Assembly (NCBI RefSeq): GCF_001428525.1
Contig: NZ_LMHW01000010.1
Coordinates: forward strand, 310,341 to 374,340
Source: Flavobacterium sp. Root186
GTDB taxonomy: Bacteria; Bacteroidota; Bacteroidia; Flavobacteriales; Flavobacteriaceae
Direction: 5' to 3'
Length of the DNA: 64,000 nucleotides
The translations under genes and the position numbers were made by a program. Below the pieces are notes generated by a model, which had not been told where the DNA came from, did no database searches, and was given only the letters and a program-made list of their open reading frames with translations. This document shows positions 7,944 to 16,739 of the stretch, piece by piece (positions within the stretch are counted from its first letter, which is position 1; the number at the start of each line of letters is the position of its first letter).

Positions 7944-8720
7944 ATGACACAAATAATTTACGATAGTACTTTTGAAGGCTGGCTTTCGGCTGTATTTGAA
8001 ATCTACGAGCTTAAACTCGAAGATGTTGTTTTTGCTAAAAGTGAAGTTTCAAATGCTTTACTTTTTTCGGATAAACATTTTGTATCAACAGATTTAGTAA
8101 AAGCAAAACGGGTTTTAAACGGATTGAAACAAAAGCTATCAAAAGAAGGTTTTGCGAATATTTACAGAGCATTTTTATCTGAAAATGATAAAATAGACGA
8201 AACCTTATTTCAATACGTAAAATATATTTTTTCGAGTTCCATAAATGTGGAAGGTGATTTATCTAATTCACCAGTTTTAGAAGTTAGAAAAGCCGCTCAT
8301 TTAACCGGAAGAGAAAGCCACAGAATGGAAGCTTTTGTTCGGTTTAAATTGACCAAAGACAATTTGTATTACGCAATCGTAGAACCCGACTGCGATGTTT
8401 TGCCTTTGATAGAAAGACATTTTAAAAACCGTTATGCCGATCAGCGCTGGTTAATTTATGATGCAAAACGCAAATACGGCATTTATTATGATCTCGAAAA
8501 TACAACATCGGTACAATTAGAGTTTAATGCTGATTCCAATTCTTCTAAATTTTTAGCCGAAATATGTGACGACGATGAGGAGTTTTTTCAGAATCTCTGG
8601 CGCCGTTATTTCAGCAGCGTCAATATCGAATCGAGAAAAAATACCAAACTGCATTTACAGCACATGCCAAAACGTTATTGGAAGAATTTGACAGAGAAAA
8701 TCCCGAATTTAAGAAGATAA
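7944..8720 (+). CDS. TIGR03915/DUF4130 family putative DNA repair protein
   Basis: 258 residues, cytosolic. The start (IIYDSTFEGWLSAVFEIYE) and the block VRKAAHLTGRESHRMEAFVRF are hallmarks of the family. The C-terminal half has DQRWLIYDAKRKYGIYYD and ends in a YFSSVNIESRKN...HMPKRYWKNL segment typical of it. It lies five bases after the radical SAM gene and is co-transcribed. The family always accompanies TIGR03916 radical SAM proteins or is fused to UDG-like domains. It probably helps bind or hand over damaged DNA; its biochemical activity is unknown. Confidence 0.9.
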   Translation: MTQIIYDSTFEGWLSAVFEIYELKLEDVVFAKSEVSNALLFSDKHFVSTDLVKAKRVLNGLKQKLSKEGFANIYRAFLSENDKIDETLFQYVKYIFSSSINVEGDLSNSPVLEVRKAAHLTGRESHRMEAFVRFKLTKDNLYYAIVEPDCDVLPLIERHFKNRYADQRWLIYDAKRKYGIYYDLENTTSVQLEFNADSNSSKFLAEICDDDEEFFQNLWRRYFSSVNIESRKNTKLHLQHMPKRYWKNLTEKIPNLRR

Positions 8721-8734
8721 TAATTTGGACGAAT

Positions 8735-9103
8735 TTAATCTTCTAAAGGCAAAACTATCTTACAATCCATAAACGAAATTTCCGGATTCCATTGAATCGT
8801 CCAGTCACACATTTGTTTTAAAACCGGAAGAAAAGATTTTCCTTTTTCTGTTAAGGAATATTCTACTCTTGGCGGAACTTCTCCAAATTTCTGTCTCAAA
8901 ATAAAACCATCCTCTTCAAGTTCACGAAGCTGATCAGTTAATACTTTTCTCGAAACACCTTCCATAAAGAAAAGTAGTTTTCCAAAACGTACGCTTTTAT
9001 TAGCCAGTAAATACAGGATAAGAGGCTTCCATTTAGTGCCAATTATATTTATTGTGTGAAGCATTGAACAAGAATCTTTATTCTCAAGGAGTTTTCGTGC
9101 CAT
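8735..9103 (-). CDS. HxlR-family winged-helix transcriptional regulator
   Basis: 122 residues with the HxlR layout. There is a conserved Cys near the start (KDSCSML), then GTKWKPLILYLLANKSVRFGKL, then the recognition region SRKVLTDQLRELEEDGFILRQ and the wing PPRVEYSLTEKG. HxlR proteins are dimeric repressors or activators that often respond to electrophiles or oxidants through the Cys. It is divergent from an ester cyclase-like/SDR gene pair, and an 18-base palindrome lies between them (9161-9178), so it most likely controls that pair and itself. Confidence 0.93.
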   Translation of the reverse strand: MARKLLENKDSCSMLHTINIIGTKWKPLILYLLANKSVRFGKLLFFMEGVSRKVLTDQLRELEEDGFILRQKFGEVPPRVEYSLTEKGKSFLPVLKQMCDWTIQWNPEISFMDCKIVLPLED

Positions 9104-9160
9104 AAGTTACTTTTTAGTTACCGCAATTTTTCTTAAATCAAACTGCATTAGTTGCAAATA

Positions 9161-9178
9161 TAAACTATTGATAGTTTA
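9161..9178. promoter_or_regulatory. Likely HxlR operator
   Basis: TAAACTATTGATAGTTTA has perfect eight-base arms around TG. It sits in the 162-base spacer between the HxlR gene and the divergent gene it probably regulates, 58 bases upstream of the HxlR start. Size and symmetry suit a winged-helix dimer. Confidence 0.6.
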
Positions 9179-9265
9179 TTTGTAGAACTATTGGAGGCAA
9201 AAGTAGTTAAGAAATAGTAATAAGCCATTTTTCTGCAGAAAAAACGACTAAAAAAATGAAAAATT

Positions 9266-9715
9266 ATGGAGACAAATAAGGAAGAAATGGTGAAAGGATT
9301 AACAACATCCGAAATAGAATCAATCAAAACCTTTTATACAATTTGGGGAACAAAACAACCTGAATTATTAGATGAAATCTGTACGCCGGACTGGAAGGAT
9401 ATGCCGCTTTTACCCAATCAAGCAGCAGGCCCAAAAGGTTTACAAGATATTATTAAAGGTTTTACAACTGATTTTCCCGATATCGAAATCAATATTTTAG
9501 AGATTTTCGGAACGCATGAACGCGCGGCGGTAAGAGCTGAAATTGTATTTACACATAATAAAGAATTGATAGGTATACCGGCAACGAGCAAAAAAGTGTC
9601 GGTCGCGATACATGAATTTCATTATTTAAAAGATGGAAAAATAACACATACCTGGCATTTAGAAGACTGGTTTGGTTTACTAATGCAAAGCGGCGGATTT
9701 AAACCCAATAATTAA
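9266..9715 (+). CDS. SnoaL-like ester cyclase family protein
   Basis: 149 residues with a compact alpha+beta barrel of the NTF2/SnoaL type. Family features are the central GPKGLQDIIKGFTTDFPDIEINI segment, then IPATSKKVSVAIHEFHYLKDGKITHTWHLEDWFGLLMQ. The last matches the ester cyclase family ending in H.W...D..G...Q. Members act on small hydrophobic molecules, and many are of unknown substrate. It is the first gene of a two-gene unit with the SDR at 9733 (gap 17 bases), divergent from HxlR. The pair may detoxify a reactive small molecule; that is inference. Confidence 0.85.
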   Translation: METNKEEMVKGLTTSEIESIKTFYTIWGTKQPELLDEICTPDWKDMPLLPNQAAGPKGLQDIIKGFTTDFPDIEINILEIFGTHERAAVRAEIVFTHNKELIGIPATSKKVSVAIHEFHYLKDGKITHTWHLEDWFGLLMQSGGFKPNN

Positions 9716-9732
9716 TTTAAGATAAAAACGAA

Positions 9733-10401
9733 ATGAACAAATTATATAAAACAGCTGTAATAACAGGAATAAGCAGTGGAATAGGTTTAGCGTTGACTAA
9801 AAAATTGCTGGACGAAAATTTTAATGTAATAGGAACAACAAGGTCTGGAAAGTTAGATGATTTTTCGCATTCGAATTTAAAAGTGATTCCATTAGAGGCT
9901 ACCAATCAGGAAAGCAGAAATAATGCGATTAATGAAATTTTAGCGATTACAACAGATATTGATTTACTGGTAAATAACGCGGGAATTGCTCCCGATGCTT
10001 TTTCAAATCAACCTGATTTTGATTCCTTTACCGAAACCATTAATACAAATGTGACGAGTGTAATTTTCTTTACAGAATCATTATTAAAAAATATTAAAAC
10101 GGGCGGAAAAATTACTTTTATTTCAAGCAGTATGGGATTATTAAAAAATGCAGCTCCAAACGGAACAGCTTATCGATTGTCAAAAAACGCCATTAATATG
10201 TATGCAGCAATGTTGGCAACCAGAGTTGTTAGTGAACAAATTGTTGTTACGCCAATTCATCCGGGCTGGGTTCAAACTAAATTAGGCGGAAACCAAGCGC
10301 CATTTACTACAGAAGATTCTGCAGACGGAATTTATAATGCCATTCTTTTAAACACAGCATCAGGTAAATTTTGGGATATTACCATTCCTGGTTTAGATTA
10401 A
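9733..10401 (+). CDS. SDR-family NAD(P)-dependent oxidoreductase
   Basis: 222 residues, a classical short-chain dehydrogenase. It has the cofactor loop TGISSGIG near 10-17, NNAGIA near 80-85, a Ser in FISSSMG and the catalytic YRLSK. The sequence PIHPGWVQTKLGG after the active site is typical of the C-terminal fold. Reduction or oxidation of a small alcohol or carbonyl is expected. It is in an operon with the SnoaL-like gene and followed by a hairpin terminator. The substrate cannot be read from the sequence. Confidence 0.9.
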   Translation: MNKLYKTAVITGISSGIGLALTKKLLDENFNVIGTTRSGKLDDFSHSNLKVIPLEATNQESRNNAINEILAITTDIDLLVNNAGIAPDAFSNQPDFDSFTETINTNVTSVIFFTESLLKNIKTGGKITFISSSMGLLKNAAPNGTAYRLSKNAINMYAAMLATRVVSEQIVVTPIHPGWVQTKLGGNQAPFTTEDSADGIYNAILLNTASGKFWDITIPGLD

Positions 10402-10422
10402 TTATTTTGAATTTTAAACTAT

Positions 10423-10456
10423 AAAACCCTTAAACAAATCAATGTTTAAGGGTTTT
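10423..10456. terminator. Bidirectional terminator
   Basis: AAAACCCTTAAAC (10423-10435) pairs perfectly with GTTTAAGGGTTTT (10444-10456) around an eight-base loop, between convergent genes ending at 10401 and 10477. Confidence 0.8.
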
Positions 10457-10476
10457 GTTTTCCAGAGTTAGGACTT

Positions 10477-11025
10477 TTATAATAATTGTGATTTCTTCTC
10501 TTTTTTTCTATTTGTAAGCGAAGGCTGTTCAAAATAAGAGGTAAGTTCTAAGGAATAAATGACGCTGGTAATTTTCCATTTGCCGTCTCTTTTTATTAGA
10601 GTTAAATATTTACCACCAAAATTGGTCATTTTATTATCGGCCCAAAAACTATAATCCATTGTTACGGCGGCGACAGTTCCATCTTCAATAATATGAATAT
10701 TATCAAACTTATCTTCGGTAGATTGGTGGCGGAATAAACTTCGCATAAAACCTTTATAAGTCCCGGAAAAATAATTCGATCGGGCTTTTTCTTTTCCGTT
10801 TGTTTCTATTTCTTTATTTTGTGATTTATCCATAAGCGCAGCGCACCAAGTCACAGTTCCGTCATTAAATAAATCGTAAAAAGTAATCGAATCTCTTTTG
10901 ATCACGCTTTCGCTGTACTTTTCTATAATGGCATTTATTTCTTTTTTATTATCAGCTTTTTGCTGTGCGTTTGTATTTTGAATGAGAATCAAACAGCCCA
11001 AAATCAATGATTTTATAGATTTCAT
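10477..11025 (-). CDS. Exported NTF2-like (DUF4440/SnoaL-type) protein
   Basis: 182 residues. The N-terminal signal peptide (about 1-20, ending NTNAQ) is followed by an NTF2-like domain with the usual NAIIEKYSESVIKRDSITFYDLF start and an RDGKWKITSVIYSLEL end. Such domains bind or convert small ligands, or serve as periplasmic stabilising domains. Its start overlaps the stop of the tautomerase gene by four bases (ATGA), so the two are translationally coupled. Function unknown. Confidence 0.8.
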   Translation of the reverse strand: MKSIKSLILGCLILIQNTNAQQKADNKKEINAIIEKYSESVIKRDSITFYDLFNDGTVTWCAALMDKSQNKEIETNGKEKARSNYFSGTYKGFMRSLFRHQSTEDKFDNIHIIEDGTVAAVTMDYSFWADNKMTNFGGKYLTLIKRDGKWKITSVIYSLELTSYFEQPSLTNRKKEKKSQLL

Positions 11026-11432
11026 TTTTCTAATTTTATACGATTATGAATCAGTTTGTATTCAATAGTTAATCCTTCATAGCCATACGCATCAGCTTTC
11101 ATTTCTTCGATTGCAGTATAACTTACGGGATGAATTCCGCCCAATCGAAGTTCCAACGCCTTGTGAACAGCATCAATATAATTGGCTTTATCGTTTTTTA
11201 GATTGGTAGAATCGGAAATTTTAATCGTAAGATGAAAACTTTTTGTTTGTAAATCTACCAGCGATTCAGAATTAATAAACCAAAAATTGTCTGGAACAAA
11301 TGATACCGTGACAACCGTAACTTCGGGCTTTTTATTCAGCACTTTTTTGGTAAGGCCGCTAATAATTATCGCTAATTCTTTTGCTAAAGCAGCGTCTTCT
11401 TCGCCGCTTACTTTTAAATTTATAATAGGCAT
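11022..11432 (-). CDS. Tautomerase (4-oxalocrotonate tautomerase/MIF superfamily) family protein
   Basis: 136 residues. The chain begins Met-Pro, giving the N-terminal Pro that acts as the catalytic base in this superfamily. The beta-alpha-beta start PIINLKVSGEEDAALAKELAIIISGLTKKVL fits. A second beta-alpha half is present (FHLTIKISD...KANYIDAVHKALELRLG), so one chain holds two units, as in the longer family members. It is cytosolic and four-base coupled to the NTF2-like gene, with a Crp-like regulator just upstream on the same strand. A small keto/enol substrate is likely; identity unknown. Confidence 0.8.
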   Translation of the reverse strand: MPIINLKVSGEEDAALAKELAIIISGLTKKVLNKKPEVTVVTVSFVPDNFWFINSESLVDLQTKSFHLTIKISDSTNLKNDKANYIDAVHKALELRLGGIHPVSYTAIEEMKADAYGYEGLTIEYKLIHNRIKLEK

Positions 11433-11484
11433 ACTTCAAATATTTAATAATTAATGAAGTACAAAGCTCATTATAACAGCAGAC

Positions 11485-12060
11485 TTATTTATTGATGTAT
11501 GTTAAGAGTTTTATTCGGCTTAAAGACTCGGGTTTAATTCCTAAATACGAAGCAATATGGTATTGCGGTACTTTTTGCTCAATTTCAGGATAAAGTTTTC
11601 TGATCATTTCTAATCTTTCGGCAGCAGAATTTTTTAGGAAAGAAGTTTCTCTTTTACATTTTCTGATGAAATAATTATCAGAGATGTATTTGGCAAGTTT
11701 TAAATAATTAGTGTCTTTTTCGATTAACGAATGAAACTGCTTATGAGTAATGTAATACAACTCAACATCGGTTAAAGCTTCTATATTACAGTTTGTTGGC
11801 ATTTGCGTTAAAAAACTCGTATAAGCACTCGCAAAACTATTTTCGAGATAAAAATCGTTATTAAATTCGCCATCATTATTTTGCACATACGATCTCAAGG
11901 TTCCCGAAATCACGATAGCAATAAAATCGCAGACAGAACCTTCCTGAATTAAATGTTCTTTTTTCTTGAGGGTTTTGAGATGCAATTCTTTTAAGAATTC
12001 TTCAAAATGATTGGAACTTAATCCTAAGGTTTCGATGAAAATAGCGCGTAGTGATTCCAT
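11485..12060 (-). CDS. Crp/Fnr-family transcriptional regulator
   Basis: 191 residues. An N-terminal cyclic-nucleotide-binding-type barrel (KEHLIQEGSVCDFIAIVISGTLRSY...) is followed by a helix and a short C-terminal helix-turn-helix (PQYHIASYLGIKPESLSRIKLL). There are no Fnr cysteine ligands and the cNMP-binding residues are not conserved, as is usual in the many Bacteroidota paralogues. It is on the same strand as the tautomerase and NTF2-like genes 52 bases downstream and probably controls them. Confidence 0.9.
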   Translation of the reverse strand: MESLRAIFIETLGLSSNHFEEFLKELHLKTLKKKEHLIQEGSVCDFIAIVISGTLRSYVQNNDGEFNNDFYLENSFASAYTSFLTQMPTNCNIEALTDVELYYITHKQFHSLIEKDTNYLKLAKYISDNYFIRKCKRETSFLKNSAAERLEMIRKLYPEIEQKVPQYHIASYLGIKPESLSRIKLLTYINK

Positions 12061-12220
12061 TACTAATTGATGTACAATAATCTATGTAAAGATAACGTAA
12101 TCTATATTATTGCTGATTGAAAATAAAAGAAATCAAGATTTAAAAATTAAACCCTTCTCGATGGTCATGAAACTTTTTTTACTTTTCTTTGAATTACAGA
12201 TAAACCCATAAATAAACGAG

Positions 12221-13213
12221 ATGATAAAAAAGATTTCACTAATTATTTTAATCGCTTTAGCACTGCAAAGTTGTAATTTAGGAACTTCAGGAAGTTGGCA
12301 GAATGATCATATCGAAAAAGAAAAAAGAGAAGAAATTAAACTTTTAAATGATAGATTATTCAAAGCATTAATGAGTGGCAATACTGAAGGAATAAAAAGA
12401 TTAATGGCTCCTGAATTAGTTGAAAAAGTAGACAGTAACTTTTATAATTCAATTAAAAATATTAATACTTCTTTCAATTCAAAGAGCTATAAAATAGTTG
12501 ATGAATATAATGTTGTTAATTCTACTACTGGTTTAAGTAATACCTTGATGTCAGATGCTTCGGCTGATAACGGTTATATAATTAATTATAAGGCAATGAA
12601 TAAAGATATGTATGTTTCATTGTTAATGCCGACTGGACTTGATAATGAATTACTGGTAACTGCTATTTATGGTAAATATGGTGATGAATGGAAAATAAAT
12701 ATTTTGCAATTTGGACAATATAGTCTGTTCAAAAAAACAGCCCCAGACTATTATAAACTCGCACAGGAATCTTATAACAAATCATACTTAATTGATGCGG
12801 TAAATTATATAAGTTTAGCAAATCAATGTTTAAGGCCTGGAAATGAAAATTTTAAATATAAAAAAGAAAAAGAAATTACAGATTTCTACACTAAGGTATT
12901 AAACGAAGCAAATACTAATTTTGCTTTGCCAATGACTCTTGAAAATATTGATACAAAACCAAAAATATTTAAAATTTTTCCTCAAATAACTAATGAAGGT
13001 TTTTTCCCGATGGTATACTATTTATCTAGTATTAATGTGAAAAATGTCAAAGCTTTAAAAGATGAAAATGACAAAGTAAAAGTTGAGGTATCGAAATTGT
13101 TTAAAGGCATTGATAAAGATAAAAAAAATGTTTTCTATTGGGCATTTAATGAAATGCCGGATGGCGTTAAATTAGTAGAACATTATGGTTTTATCGATAA
13201 ATTACAAGAATAG
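12221..13213 (+). CDS. Hypothetical lipoprotein, 330 aa
   Basis: A signal peptide with lipobox ends in LQSC, acylated Cys at residue 18. The rest is rich in Lys, Asn and Tyr with no recognisable enzyme motif. Residues about 40-180 look like an NTF2-like domain (LLNDRLFKALMSGNTEGIKRLMAPELVEKV and later GDEWKINILQFGQYSLF), and a second part carries YYKLAQESYNKSYLIDAVNYISLANQCLRPG, a TPR-like helical pair. Monocistronic; AT-rich codons. An envelope role is probable, function unknown. Confidence 0.7.
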   Translation: MIKKISLIILIALALQSCNLGTSGSWQNDHIEKEKREEIKLLNDRLFKALMSGNTEGIKRLMAPELVEKVDSNFYNSIKNINTSFNSKSYKIVDEYNVVNSTTGLSNTLMSDASADNGYIINYKAMNKDMYVSLLMPTGLDNELLVTAIYGKYGDEWKINILQFGQYSLFKKTAPDYYKLAQESYNKSYLIDAVNYISLANQCLRPGNENFKYKKEKEITDFYTKVLNEANTNFALPMTLENIDTKPKIFKIFPQITNEGFFPMVYYLSSINVKNVKALKDENDKVKVEVSKLFKGIDKDKKNVFYWAFNEMPDGVKLVEHYGFIDKLQE

Positions 13214-13278
13214 AATATTACATCTAATTACTTGCTTTTCATTATAACTCTTCTTTCCTGGTAAATCAGCGGATCATT

Positions 13279-13512
13279 TTAAGCTGTTGCCAGGATTTTT
13301 TTTGCAAATGATAAACCTTCATTTTGTAAACGTTGAATGATTTGAGGCATATTTTCATGCTAAAAACACCCTAAATCATAAGCGAATCATCCATCATTTT
13401 GTGAATTTATGGGAAATATGTGAATTGTCCACCATATACCGTCTTGTATTGATAAAGCTACTTTTTTATAAGTGAACTTTGTACTGTACAAATCGGAGTA
13501 AAGATGAAAATA
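13279..13512 (-). pseudogene. Possible gene remnant
   Basis: Reading the minus strand in one frame gives about 75 codons with only two internal stops. The last part, after ATG-like codons at about 13360, reads as plausible protein ending KKILATA and a stop at 13279-13281, and the upstream part contains VALSIQDGIWWTIHIF. It is in the same frame as the lipoprotein gene ending at 13513. I cannot name a parent family, and chance remains possible in AT-rich DNA. The rest of the 299-base spacer shows nothing clear. Confidence 0.3.
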
Positions 13513-14052
13513 TTAGGTTTTATTATCATCACATTTTGTAACCAACATATCTTCATTAAAAATCTTTTTGTTTTTTCTATATTCCTGATCAAAATCGTCC
13601 AACTGGATATTATTAAAACATTTTATTGAATTAATATCATTTGGACAAAAAATAAACTCTAAATACGGTGGCTCATTATTTTCAGGGCCATTAAATACTA
13701 AAATCTTATCTTTTATAAGTTGTTTTGGAATTTTTTGATTAATCAGTTTTTCATCATAATTTACAAACAGAATATTAACTCCCTGAATTTTTTTATACTT
13801 ATAGTTGGTGTGAATTTTATAAGGAGTGCTGGGTGAAGATAAATTAATTATAGTATGAGTAGAAGTTTTTTTTAAACTACATACAACTAATTTAGATCCA
13901 TAAGTTTTTAATTTATAAATAGAATCTTGTATTGGTTTAATATTCTCAACATAATAAACAGATTCTTCCAAATTACTTTTTTTAGTTTCACAACTCGCAA
14001 ATGCTATAGAAATAATGAATGCAAATAAAGTGCATATAATTTTTTTTGCCAT
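13513..14052 (-). CDS. Hypothetical lipoprotein, 179 aa
   Basis: The signal peptide ends in a lipobox AFASC (Cys 21). The mature part is basic, with beta-strand-like segments (KLVVCSLKKTSTHTIINLS) and three or more Cys residues. No family is recognised. It lies 28 bases downstream of the GH130 gene on the same strand, so co-transcription is possible, though no functional link is evident. The same frame continues after its stop as the doubtful remnant at 13279-13512. Confidence 0.6.
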   Translation of the reverse strand: MAKKIICTLFAFIISIAFASCETKKSNLEESVYYVENIKPIQDSIYKLKTYGSKLVVCSLKKTSTHTIINLSSPSTPYKIHTNYKYKKIQGVNILFVNYDEKLINQKIPKQLIKDKILVFNGPENNEPPYLEFIFCPNDINSIKCFNNIQLDDFDQEYRKNKKIFNEDMLVTKCDDNKT

Positions 14053-14080
14053 TTAAATGTATTTTAAAAGCCCATTATTT

Positions 14081-15547
14081 TTACTTACTCTTCTTCAAAG
14101 CATCTAACAATTCCACCATATCAACCACACCATAAGTAGACGAATAATCAGAAACCGCATAAGGTAATATCAAACTATTATTGTGAATAATAGCCCCGCA
14201 GGAATACACAACATTCGGAACATAACCTTCACGTTCATCTTCGAGCGGAGAAAGCAACGGCTCGCTAAGTCTTCCAATTTCTTTTGACGGATCGTCAAGA
14301 TCAAAAAGTGATGCACCAATGCAATAACGACGCATTGTACCAACACCGTGCGTAATGACAAGCCAGCCTTCTTCAGTCCAAAGCGGTGAACCGCAATTTC
14401 CTATTTGGGTAAGTTCCCAGGTGTAACGCGGCTGCTGTAATAAAACGGGATTGTTCCATTGCGTTGCGCGGTTCGAATACATAATGTAATTGTTAACCCC
14501 GTCGATTCGGGCAAGCATCGCATATTTTCCTTTTATTTTTCTTGGAAACAAAGCCAGGTTTTTATTTTGCGCTCCTTCTCCGTGTAAGGGCATGACTCTA
14601 AAAGTATAAAAATCTTCTGTAGAAATTAGTTTTGGTAAAATCGCATGACCATTGTAGGCAGTATAAGTAGCCATAACACGGACAGAATCATCATCGTCAA
14701 CAAAACGCACAAAACGCGCATCTTCAATTCCTCGGCTTTCAGAATCGGATATTGGAAATATAACACGCTCCGTAATATCAGAATCGTGTTTGAATTGCAA
14801 GTCATAAAATGAATTGGCTAACCAAAGAATTTCTTCCAGCGCAACTCTTCTTTCCTGACGAATCGTGGAATCGCTTAAAGCTGTAGTCAGTAAATTTTTA
14901 AGAATAGCAAATTCAAATTCCTCCGGTAAATCCTGCATAATTTGATCTATATACTTGTCCTGCGTATGCATTTCGATCAGCTTAGTCAAAAATCGCTCTT
15001 TATTGAATAAGGTTTTATGTTCGATTTCGGCCTTATCAATATGATGACCAATTTTCATGATCTGCAAATTGTTGTCTCTGTCCAGAATTCCCCTTCTAAA
15101 AACAATCGATGAAATATGTCCTTCGCCTGTGGCACGAAAAGAAATAATAACACGTTTTTCTCCAACTTCCAGACCCGACTGATCAAAATCTTCTACAATT
15201 GAGGGATTAAAAATGGCCGCAGATTCAATTGCATATTCCATGGTGCAATAAGAACCAATAAGCATTTTTCGATTAAGAGACATGGCCTCGTAATCAACCT
15301 GCATCGCTTCGATAATAGGTCTGATTTTTTCGCAGTGTCTAAAAAATATAGCCGAAATATTGCGATGGCGTCTGGCAAATTCACGAAGAGTCTGCTCTAA
15401 AGTTTCCAACACTTGTTTTTCATCCAATGTCATGATCCGAAGCACCATTTGCTGGGTTCGATCGTAACCATTCATAAAATATCGGGCAACAACTCTTCTG
15501 GAATCTGGGGTGAATTTTATACTTTTTCGGACTACTGATACTCGCAT
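14081..15547 (-). CDS. Glycoside hydrolase family 130 protein (mannoside phosphorylase-like)
   Basis: 488 residues. From about 265 the five-bladed propeller of GH130 is evident. GIEDARFV at 273-280 carries the catalytic Asp (277), followed by the conserved NLALFPRKI, GNCGSPLWTEEGW, and IGASLFDLDDPSKEIGRLSEPLLSP...E.EGYVPNVVYSCG. GH130 enzymes cleave beta-mannosides with phosphate (giving mannose-1-phosphate) or, in some branches, with water. A roughly 250-residue N-terminal region without obvious catalysis precedes the propeller, longer than in the short mannosylglucose phosphorylases, and fits the subgroup with extended helical N-termini. No signal peptide: cytosolic. No other mannan genes lie nearby. 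Confidence 0.88.
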   Translation of the reverse strand: MRVSVVRKSIKFTPDSRRVVARYFMNGYDRTQQMVLRIMTLDEKQVLETLEQTLREFARRHRNISAIFFRHCEKIRPIIEAMQVDYEAMSLNRKMLIGSYCTMEYAIESAAIFNPSIVEDFDQSGLEVGEKRVIISFRATGEGHISSIVFRRGILDRDNNLQIMKIGHHIDKAEIEHKTLFNKERFLTKLIEMHTQDKYIDQIMQDLPEEFEFAILKNLLTTALSDSTIRQERRVALEEILWLANSFYDLQFKHDSDITERVIFPISDSESRGIEDARFVRFVDDDDSVRVMATYTAYNGHAILPKLISTEDFYTFRVMPLHGEGAQNKNLALFPRKIKGKYAMLARIDGVNNYIMYSNRATQWNNPVLLQQPRYTWELTQIGNCGSPLWTEEGWLVITHGVGTMRRYCIGASLFDLDDPSKEIGRLSEPLLSPLEDEREGYVPNVVYSCGAIIHNNSLILPYAVSDYSSTYGVVDMVELLDALKKSK

Positions 15548-15777
15548 AGTTTTGTTTTTTTAGTACAATGGGTAAGTGTGTTTTCTATCTGTTAGAAAAA
15601 TTACTTCGTGTATAATTTGTTTTAGAAAATGTAGAAATAAACCTCGTTAACACTTTGGTATTAGTTCTAATTCAATAACAAGTTAATGATTTTGATAACT
15701 AAAAAAAACTTTTTTATAAACTATTTGGCTGTGTTTTCTTTCTCTGTTTATTTTAAAAGGAAGTAAAAGATCAAAGT

Positions 15778-16650
15778 TTAAACTGGTGAAGGTTCCCTAT
15801 ATTGTTCAATAAAAGCATTTAGAGCTTTAGAATGGAGTTCTTCATTTCGGTAAACTAATAAGGTTGTCATAGTGTTCAACTCCTTGCTTACAGGAAAAGT
15901 TTTTATATTCCTGCCGCTGTAATAAGAGTTAATTACTTCTTCGGGAAGAATGCTGATTCCTAAGCCTGCTTCAACAAAATTGATAATTCCTTCAATAGAA
16001 TTAAGTACGGTGCTTTTGTAGCGTGTTATTCCTTTTGAACTTAACCAGGTTTCAAGTCTGGATCTAAAAACACAGCCTTTTTCAAAAACGACTATTTTTA
16101 AAGGATCTTCATTAAGGATATCGTCTAGTTTATGTATTCCTGATGGAGAAATTATAAGAAGTTTTTCGTTGCGTACAACCACTTGTTCCAGTTCAGGAAT
16201 ATTTATTGGCGCTATAACAAATGCAGCATCCAGTTTATAATTTAATACATCATGAACAAGTGTCGATAATGCTGCCGAATGAAACTCGAGTTCAACAGCC
16301 GGATAACTTTCGCTAAAACTATTAATAATATCAGGTGCTTTTAATGCCATTGTGGTTTCAATACAGCCAATGCGTACCGTACCTCCAACCTGATCTGAAT
16401 TCTGAATATCATTTTTTGCGTCATTCAGCAGATTGCCTATTTTCTTCGCATATTTTAATAATGTTTCACCGGCTTCTGTAAGTACAACTTTTCGGGAAAC
16501 TCTCTTAAAAAGTTCGGTTTCAAATTCTTCTTCCAGACTTTTTATACGCGCCGTAACATTCGATTGTACAGTAAAAGTAGCTTCTGCAGCTTTTGTAAAG
16601 CTTCCGAGTGTTGCGGCAGCTTCAAATATTTTGAGGTCATTACTATTCAT
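15778..16650 (-). CDS. LysR-family transcriptional regulator
   Basis: 290 residues from the Met at 16650, preferred over the Met at 16680 because LysR proteins begin a few residues before the DLKIFEAAATLGSFTKAAEA helix-turn-helix. This choice also frees the palindrome at 16671-16692 as an operator. The wing helix region VQSNVTARIKSLEEEFETELFKR follows, then the periplasmic-binding-type effector domain from about 90. It is divergent from an alpha/beta hydrolase gene, the expected target, with an 89-base spacer. Confidence 0.92.
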   Translation of the reverse strand: MNSNDLKIFEAAATLGSFTKAAEATFTVQSNVTARIKSLEEEFETELFKRVSRKVVLTEAGETLLKYAKKIGNLLNDAKNDIQNSDQVGGTVRIGCIETTMALKAPDIINSFSESYPAVELEFHSAALSTLVHDVLNYKLDAAFVIAPINIPELEQVVVRNEKLLIISPSGIHKLDDILNEDPLKIVVFEKGCVFRSRLETWLSSKGITRYKSTVLNSIEGIINFVEAGLGISILPEEVINSYYSGRNIKTFPVSKELNTMTTLLVYRNEELHSKALNAFIEQYREPSPV

Positions 16651-16670
16651 TGCATCATAATTAGTGATTA

Positions 16671-16692
16671 ATATGATCATAACATATCATAT
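16671..16692. promoter_or_regulatory. Likely LysR operator
   Basis: ATATGAT (16671-16677) and ATCATAT (16686-16692) are perfect arms eight bases apart in the LysR/hydrolase spacer. They fit a LysR dimer site near the target promoter. Confidence 0.5.
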
Positions 16693-16739
16693 TTAGATAT
16701 CAAAAATACAAAGTAAATTTGTATCAAACAATTGAAAAT

